DNA of 64,000 nt, from IMG/VR virus record IMGVR_UViG_3300048929_000179, positions 55,957-119,956 of that record. One strand, given 5' to 3'. The notes under the pieces are model-generated. The model was not told the origin of the DNA, did no database searches, and saw only the letters and a list, made by a program, of their open reading frames with translations. Below are positions 56,501 through 64,000 of the stretch, piece by piece. Made by a program: the position numbers and the translations under genes. The first letter of the stretch is position 1. Each line of letters opens with the position of its first letter. This DNA is from a virus.

Positions 56501-59500
56501 GGAATTTGTATATGGTTGGGACGGAAAAGATTTGTTGCTCATGCCAGCTGGATCTCCAGATTATAAAACAATTAGTGAATTCAACAAAATCATACACGAT
56601 GGTAATCAAATAAAAGCAAAGGATTTGATTGTCGGCGCCACCTATTTGACAAAAGATAATACCGAACTTATTTATGTTGGAAAGTTTGATTACTATTCTT
56701 CTGGATATAAGTGGTTGCAAAATGGAGAATATAAGACCAGTAAAAACAGCAAAGACATTCTAAGAAATTATGGTTCTTATAACTACTGTGATTACGAGTG
56801 CGTAAATAATTTTGGTTATGGTAAGTATTTCTGGTTCGCACGTAAATGTGAGGACGGCTGGAAATTTGAGAAGCTTAAAAGTATTCCTAAAACAAAATTC
56901 ATAAGATGTGTTAACGAAAAATGTACAGATGAGTATTCGGAAATACACAAGGCACTAGATAATAGCTGTGAATATTCTCCATATGAAGAAAACTTGGATA
57001 AAATGGTAGATGCTTCGCTAGAGTTGTTTATTTCAAGAGGAAAAGAAAAGCATTGGCGCGATGACTCATTCTATTATACGAGTATTAAGTTCGTAAGCAA
57101 AAGAGATGGTGATTATAAAACATATGCTGCGTGTCCGAGAAGCAGTGACGAAAACCTATTTACAGTGAAGAAATACCATAAGCGAGATATGAATAGGGGA
57201 TCATATGGTTTTTTGGTTGGATTTGAAGATGAGTTTGGTAACCTAGCTACACTAGAAGAAATATACGAGAAAATGAAACCAATGTATAGGCAATGTTATT
57301 TAAAAAATGGAAATGAATATAGAAAGGAATGGAGTTTATGAGTAAAAATGATGATAGAATTTTAGAATTAAAGAAACAAATTGAAGATAAGAAAACTTAT
57401 CTGACGAACCAGAGGAAAAAATTCTCTCCAGAAACAAACTGTATGTTGGAGCTAGATGAAATTAAATATAACATCAATGTTATACCTGAAGACATTTTAA
57501 CCACACTTATTATTAAGTTAAATATGTATGTTATATCAGCGGATAATCTGGGAATGCCACACCCAATAATTAATGGATATTCCGTAGACTTGTGGATCTT
57601 AGATATAAAAAACAAATTATTTACTCTTGGAATTAAGAAAGAAGAAAACGACTTAAAATCAATGGAGGCAAGTTTAACAAAGATGTTGTCCGAAGACAAG
57701 AAGATAGAACTTGAACTCGATAAAATTGCTGCTACATTTATGAAATAAGAAAGGTGAAAACAATGAAAAATAATCGCAAGTTTCGTACATATGATTATCT
57801 TTCACTAATGATGGTTACTTATGGTTTATTTGAACTGTCTAAAATTGGCGTAGAAGCATTGTTATGTGGTGGTTTTATCGTATTTGCATCACTTTCGCTC
57901 GGAACCATATTTAGTGTAGATAAAAATAAAGAGGAGGGAATGGATTGATAAAAGTAATTAAAAGAGATGGCACAGAAGTTGATTTTGACAAAACCAAAAT
58001 TAAAAAAGCAATTTTAAAAGCATTTATTGATGTAGATGGCGAAGAAAGTTCTTATGCAAATGAAAAGGCAAGAGACATTGCTAATTACACAAAATCTCTA
58101 AACAAGGAGATGTCGGTAGAGAAAATACAGGATATTGTTGAAGATAAACTCATGTCGAGCAATCGCAAAGATGTAGCTAGGGCGTATATTCAGTATCGAC
58201 TTAAAAGAAGTCTCATAAGAGAAAGCAATACAACAGATAAGAACATTTTAGAACTATTAGAAGGAAATAGTGAATACTGGAATACAGAGAATTCTAATAA
58301 AAATGCTAGATTAAATACGACAATCAGGGATTATACGGCTGGTGTGGTAAGCAAAGACTTAACAGAAAGAATTTTGCTTCCCAAGGATATTGTGGAAGCT
58401 CATAATGCTGGTATTATTCACTTCCACGATGAAGACTACTTTATGCAACGGATGCATAATTGCTGTTTAGTAAATCTTGAGGATATGCTACAGAATGGAA
58501 CCGTAATTTCAGAGACGTTGGTCGAGAAACCGCACAGTTTTTCAACAGCGTGTAATATTGCAACTCAAATCATCGCACAAGTAGCAAGCTCTCAATATGG
58601 AGGACAGAGCATTTCCCTAGCTCATTTGGCACCCTTTGTGGATATTAGTAGAAGATCCATTAAGAATAAGGTGATTATGGAACGTACAGCTACTGGGGAT
58701 GACTTGGACGAAGAAAAGATTAACTTGACGGTTAGAATGAGACTTGCTGATGAAATTAAAAAGGGCATTCAGACTATACAGTATCAAATTGTAACGCTTA
58801 TGACGACGAATGGTCAAGCCCCATTTTTAACACTCTTTATGTATCTGGGCGAGTCAAAGAATGAACAAGAAAAATCTGACTTAGCTTTATTGATAGAAGA
58901 AACACTCGTACAAAGCTACCAAGGCGTAAAAAATGAGGAGGGATCATGGATCACACCTGCTTTTCCAAAGGTCATATATGTTCTGGAAGAAGATAATGTT
59001 CGTAAAGATAGTAAATATTGGTATCTTACAGAATTAGCAGCTAAGTGTTCTGTGAAACGACTTACTCCTGATTACATATCAGAAAAGAAAATGAAAGAGT
59101 TAAAAGATGGGAATTGCTATCCTGTAATGGGATGTAGATCCGCATTGACTGTCTGGAAAGATGAGAATGGAAATCCTAAGTTCTACGGTAGATTTAATCA
59201 GGGCGTAGTTACACTAAATCTTGTAGACATAGCATTATCATCAAGAGGTGATATGGTTAAATTCTGGGAACTGTTTGAGGAACGAACTGAATTGTGCCAT
59301 AGGGCTTTACAGTGTAGACATGAAAGACTTGAGGGAACCCCATCTGACGTCGCTCCAATTTTGTGGCAACATGGAGCACTGGCTCGACTTAAAAAGGGAG
59401 AGGTAATTGATGAGCTGCTTCATGGCGGGTATTCAACAATTTCTCTTGGATATGCAGGGTTATATGAATGTGTAAAATATATGACTGGTAAATCTCATAG

Positions 59501-62500
59501 TGATGAAGGACTTGGAGAATCATTTGGTTTAACAGTAATGAAGGCCTTAAATGATAAGTGTACCGAATGGAAAGCCTCTGAAAACATTGATTATAGTCTA
59601 TATGGGACACCACTGGAGTCAACAACATATAAGTTTTCAAAGTGTTTACAGGATAGATTTGGAGTAATCAAAGGAATAACAGATAGGAATTATATTACAA
59701 ATTCGTACCATATTCCAGTATTTGAAGAAATTGATGCATTTGAGAAATTAGAAAAGGAATCCAAGTTTCAGAGGTGGAGTCCTGGCGGAGCAATTTCTTA
59801 TATAGAAGCTCCAAACCTTGACGACAATATTCCGGCAGTAATAGAAGTAATTAAGTTCATCTATGAAAACAATATCTACGCAGAAATAAATACAAAAAGC
59901 GATCACTGTCAGGTGTGCGGATATGATAAAGAAATTAAGCTGATTGATGAAGATGGCAAGCTGATTTGGGAGTGTTCTAATTGTGGGAATAGAGATGTGA
60001 GAACCATGGATATAACCAGAAGGACTTGCGGTTACAAAGGTACTGCGAGGAATGGGTGGAATCAGGGCAGACTGGGGGATATTCACGACAGGGTAATGCA
60101 TTTAGATGATATTGAAATAGAAGGAAGTGATTCTTGATGCGATATGCGAGTATTCGCTCTATGGATATCAGTAATGGAGAGGGAATAGGAATTTCCTTAT
60201 TTGTCCAAGGTTGTCGTTTCCATTGTAAAAACTGTTTTAATGAAACCACGTGGGATTTTAATGGTGGTAAAGAATGGACAAAAGAAAAAGAAGATGAGTT
60301 CATAAAGTTGGCAGATAAACCACATATAAAACGAATTAGCATTCTTGGCGGAGAAGCGTTGGCGGATGAAAACCTCTCTGGAGTACTTTCCATTGTAAAT
60401 AAAATACGTCATTCATATGGAAACACTAAAAGTATCTGGCTTTATACGGGCTACGAATGGGAATGGATAATCGACAATCAATTTGAAGATCTCGGTAATG
60501 GATACTCAAGATGGACTGATCGTGCATCAATAATATCTAAATGTGATATTCTGGTCGATGGCAGATTCATTAATGAACAAAAGGATTTATCACTTAAATG
60601 GCGAGGAAGTTCAAATCAAAGAGTGATTGACATTAGAAAATCATTTGAAACACGAAATGCTGTACTACATTGTAAGTAGTTGATTAATTAGGTTGTTATA
60701 AAAAATAAGTAAAGGAGATTAATATTTGGAGAAAATTAGAATCAAATACAGCAATCAGATACTGGAAAGAATCAAGAAAATTAGTATAGGAAATTGGATC
60801 GACCTTCGTGCGTCTGAAACAGTTGAAATGAAAGCAGGCGAATTTAGACTAATTCCACTTGGAGTCGCAATGGAATTACCAAAAGGATACGAATCACATG
60901 TAGTTCCACGCAGTAGTACTTTCAAGAACTTCGGTATAATTCAAACTAATAATTTTGGTGTTATTGATGAATCGTATTGCGGAGACTCCGATTTTTGGTT
61001 TTTTCCTGCATATGCATTACGAGATACTAAGATTGAGGTAAACGACAGGATTTGTCAGTTTCGCATTACGGAACATCAGCCAGAAATTATGTTTGAAGAA
61101 GTGGAAATTTTAGGAAATATTGATCGAGGAGGTCATGGATCAACAGGAAAACAATAGGAGAAATATATGATTAATTCAGAAATATTTAAAGATATTCCGT
61201 TGCCACAAACTACGATAACCAAAGCGATAGATTTTCTTGGAAAATACAAAGTTGGAGAATATTTATATCCTAATGTGTTAATACGAAATCTAAGAATATC
61301 AAAAGGTGACGAGTTTTGGATTACAAAAATTCTTACAGATAATAGATTGGTCGATGTGATGCATTATTATACTTGTCCAAGATGCGGAAGTACGACTAAT
61401 TTCTTTTCAAAAGAATATTTGCATACAGAATATCCAGTGTGTGAAAATTGTGATGAACAAATGGATATCAATGACTACAGAATTGTGTATAGAATTAAAT
61501 ATTAAAGATATAAGACGGCAACAAAAGTAAACTCTGTGTCCGCGCAAACACAGTTGATATAGATACATAGATTTAAACCGGATATCGATATCCTCTAAAA
61601 CAAAATTTGGAGGAAACTTATGAGAAAATTATTAACAGCAGGTACATTATCACTGTGCCTCACCCTTACCATGCCCATGGCAACATGGGCGAATAATAAA
61701 GAGGAAACTGCTACGGCAGCACAGTTTGAAGAAGCATTACCACACGTAACTGACATCACAGTAAAATATACCTTTGACGGTGTAAATATTAGACGAGAAC
61801 CAAATACAAACTCGGAAATATTGGGAAAGACGTTGCTCAATGACACGGTAGAAGTTGTGCTTGATATAAATGGTTGGAGTATGATTACTACGGCAGAGGG
61901 ATATGCATATATCAAATCAGAGTACCTTTCAGGCGTTGAGATTACATATTCGAAAGAAGATTTATACATCATAGCTCATCTACTTGCAGGAGAGGCACAA
62001 TTTTGCTCAGATGAAGAACAGAGATATGTCGGATCTGTTGTGTTAAATCGGGTATCACACAATGAATTCCCAAATACGATTGCAGGAGTGGTGTTTGATA
62101 AAGGACAGTATTCTTGTGTATCTGACGGAATGTATTATCGCGAACCAACCGAAAGCAATTGGAGTAACGCAAAATGGATTCTTGAAAATGGAAGCATATT
62201 ACCTAGACATGTAATTTATCAGTCAAAAGGTAAACAAGGTAAGGGAACTTATTTAAAAACTAAATGGCATAATTATTGTTATTAAATCCGAAAATTGAAG
62301 GTAGGACAGTTATATAAAGGGAGTGGTTATTATAGGTATAAATGAGAATGACATAAATGACAAGGCATTATTGAATATAAGCGAGTTTTGTGCATATTTG
62401 GGTATTGGGGAGACTAAGGCAAGAGAGTTACTTAAGGCACCTAGAAATGGATTTTCGATGCAGATAGGATCTAAATGGTATGCTCATAAAGTTAGACTGG

Positions 62501-64000
62501 ATCAATGGCTTTTAAAACAGTGTGACAAGTATTAGTCATTGTAAAAGAGACCGTTTAGTAATATAATATTTCTTATATTGCTGAATTGGTCTTTTCTTAA
62601 TTGAAAGGAGATCTGTAATAATGGGAAAAGACCTAAAAGGAAAAGAAATTGGGAACGGATTAAGACAAAAGCCCGATGGTATGTATTCTGGAAGATACTA
62701 TGATAGATTTGGCAAAAGACATGAATTGTACAATCGCAATCTAACAGAATTAAAGAAACAGTTAAAAACTGCAAAGTTTGATGATGAACATGGCACCACC
62801 GTAGCGGATAGTAATATGACGCTTTCAAAATGGTTTAATCTATGGCTTGAAATTCACAAGTATAAAGTGATTCGCAACAATACTATATCACACTATAAAA
62901 TGATATTTAAAAAACATATCGACCCGGCGATGGGGAATATGAAGATAAAAAATATCACACAACTTGACGTAAAGACTTTGTTGAAAGACCTTGATGAACT
63001 AGGCGCTAGATTTGAAACGAAAAATAGAGTCAAGATTATGCTGTCAGATATGTTAGATAAAGCAATGATTGACAATTACGTTTTGAAAAATCCATGCAAA
63101 GGAATCCGTGTTATCAGAGATGAGAAAAAAGACGTTAGAGTTCTTACTAGAGAAGAACAGGTGGATTTTTTTGAATGTTGCAAAGGAACATTTTATGATA
63201 ATTTATTTAATGTTGCAATATCAACCGGGTTAAGACAGGGTGAAATATGCGCCTTAACATGGGACGACATTGACTTAAAGAAAAAAGAGATTAGCATAAA
63301 TAAAACGTTGCTTTATCAAAAATTAGATGGGGATTTTGGAAAAACATTCCACATTAACCCTCCTAAAACAAAAACTAGTAATAGAATTATACCGATTAAT
63401 GGACTTTGTGAGATTGCTCTAAAAAAGCAATTTATACAGAGAAGCAATGTTTTATCTAAATCATCATCTAAGCCCCACAAAGGATTCGAAGATTTGATTT
63501 TTACCACAAAATTTGGAACTCCTATTTGTGATCAAATTTTAATTGATGCGATTAAAAAAATTATAGGTGAACTAAATTTGTGTAGAGATGAACTCGAACA
63601 ATTTGAAATGTTTTCTCCTCACTGTTTTCGTCATACTTTTGCCACTCGTTGCTTTGAAGCCGGGGTTTCACCAAAAACAGTCCAACAGTATTTAGGTCAT
63701 GCTTCATTGCAAATGACTATGGATTTATACACCCATGTACTAGACAGCCAAAAGAAAGAAGATATGCTGAAGCTGGAGAATATCTTAGTCGACGTATTTA
63801 ATAACTCAGATAATATAACAGAAGAACGGTATAACGATATGCGAGATAAAGAGAAATCGATTATAGCTTTGGGAGTAAAAAGGGAGTACGCGTAAAGAAA
63901 TCATATTCCATAACACGTATAACCCTTGTAAATACAGGGATTTGAGAGCATTAGAAGAGTATTATGTATTACTTATTATGTTTATCAGGTTACGCCGTTT

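Overview
The window is a 64 kb stretch of AT-rich DNA in which every credible gene is on the + strand. It reads as the early, lysogeny and replication part of a large temperate phage or phage-like integrative element of an anaerobic low-GC Firmicute, most likely a Clostridia/Lachnospiraceae-type host. The case rests on strong AGGAGG Shine-Dalgarno sites, canonical TTGACA-17-TATAAT promoters, an oxygen-sensitive class III ribonucleotide reductase (NrdD/NrdG), two ORF6N antirepressors, an excisionase/integrase pair at the right end, and very many small packed genes. No capsid, portal, terminase or tail gene is present, so the structural half lies elsewhere.

Layout. 1-5 kb: tiny genes (one tandem paralog pair), a tRNA-like fold, an XRE regulator inside a 28-bp inverted repeat, two diverged copies of a large structured RNA, a ribbon-helix-helix protein and the first antirepressor. 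5-15 kb: about 30 small genes of unknown function. 15-18.6 kb: control region with a tyrosine recombinase, an orphan PemK/MazF-type toxin, a recombinase-fold protein that may be the master repressor, and a structured RNA ending in a tRNA-like domain. 18.7-34 kb: Cys-rich small proteins, the second antirepressor, a tRNA-repair pair (RlaP-like nucleotidyltransferase split by an ochre codon, then a CCA-adding enzyme), small membrane proteins and a truncated NADAR protein. 34-46 kb: replication module in order: SSB-like protein, Sak4-like ATPase, Zn protein, DnaB-type helicase, HNH endonuclease, TOPRIM primase, RecJ-like DHH phosphoesterase, DnaE-type polymerase III alpha, ERCC4 nuclease. 46-57 kb: small genes, a PD-(D/E)XK-like protein, NAD+-dependent ligase, possible ThyX-like protein, DUF3310, deoxyribosyltransferase-like protein and a PPP-family phosphatase. 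57-64 kb: NrdD/NrdG, dUTPase, a secreted SleB-type wall hydrolase, excisionase, integrase and a probable attachment region.

How it may work together. The element carries most of a replisome and makes and polices its own dNTPs. Two recurrent non-coding signals run through it. (1) Eight copies of a box, TAATAGRTTGAAATAAAAT, sit against promoters at 16.2, 16.8, 18.0, 18.6, 26.3 and 50.3 kb, twice as a pair bracketing the promoter; this looks like a dispersed operator, and the recombinase-fold protein at 16.9 kb is the leading candidate ligand, by analogy with MrpR and its repeated element in SPbeta. (2) More than two dozen copies of a leader motif, TTTGAYRGNGA, lie just 5' of individual genes without promoter-like -10 boxes.

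Other oddities: at least eight genes, including helicase, polymerase and nuclease, have no ATG/GTG/TTG at the right place but a well-spaced AUU/AUA/AUC; the polymerase reading frame follows directly and in frame after the UAA of the DHH gene; and the tRNA-like fold at 18.5 kb places UUA in its anticodon loop while the RlaP gene carries an in-frame UAA. Functional names are from motif reading only; no database search was possible.
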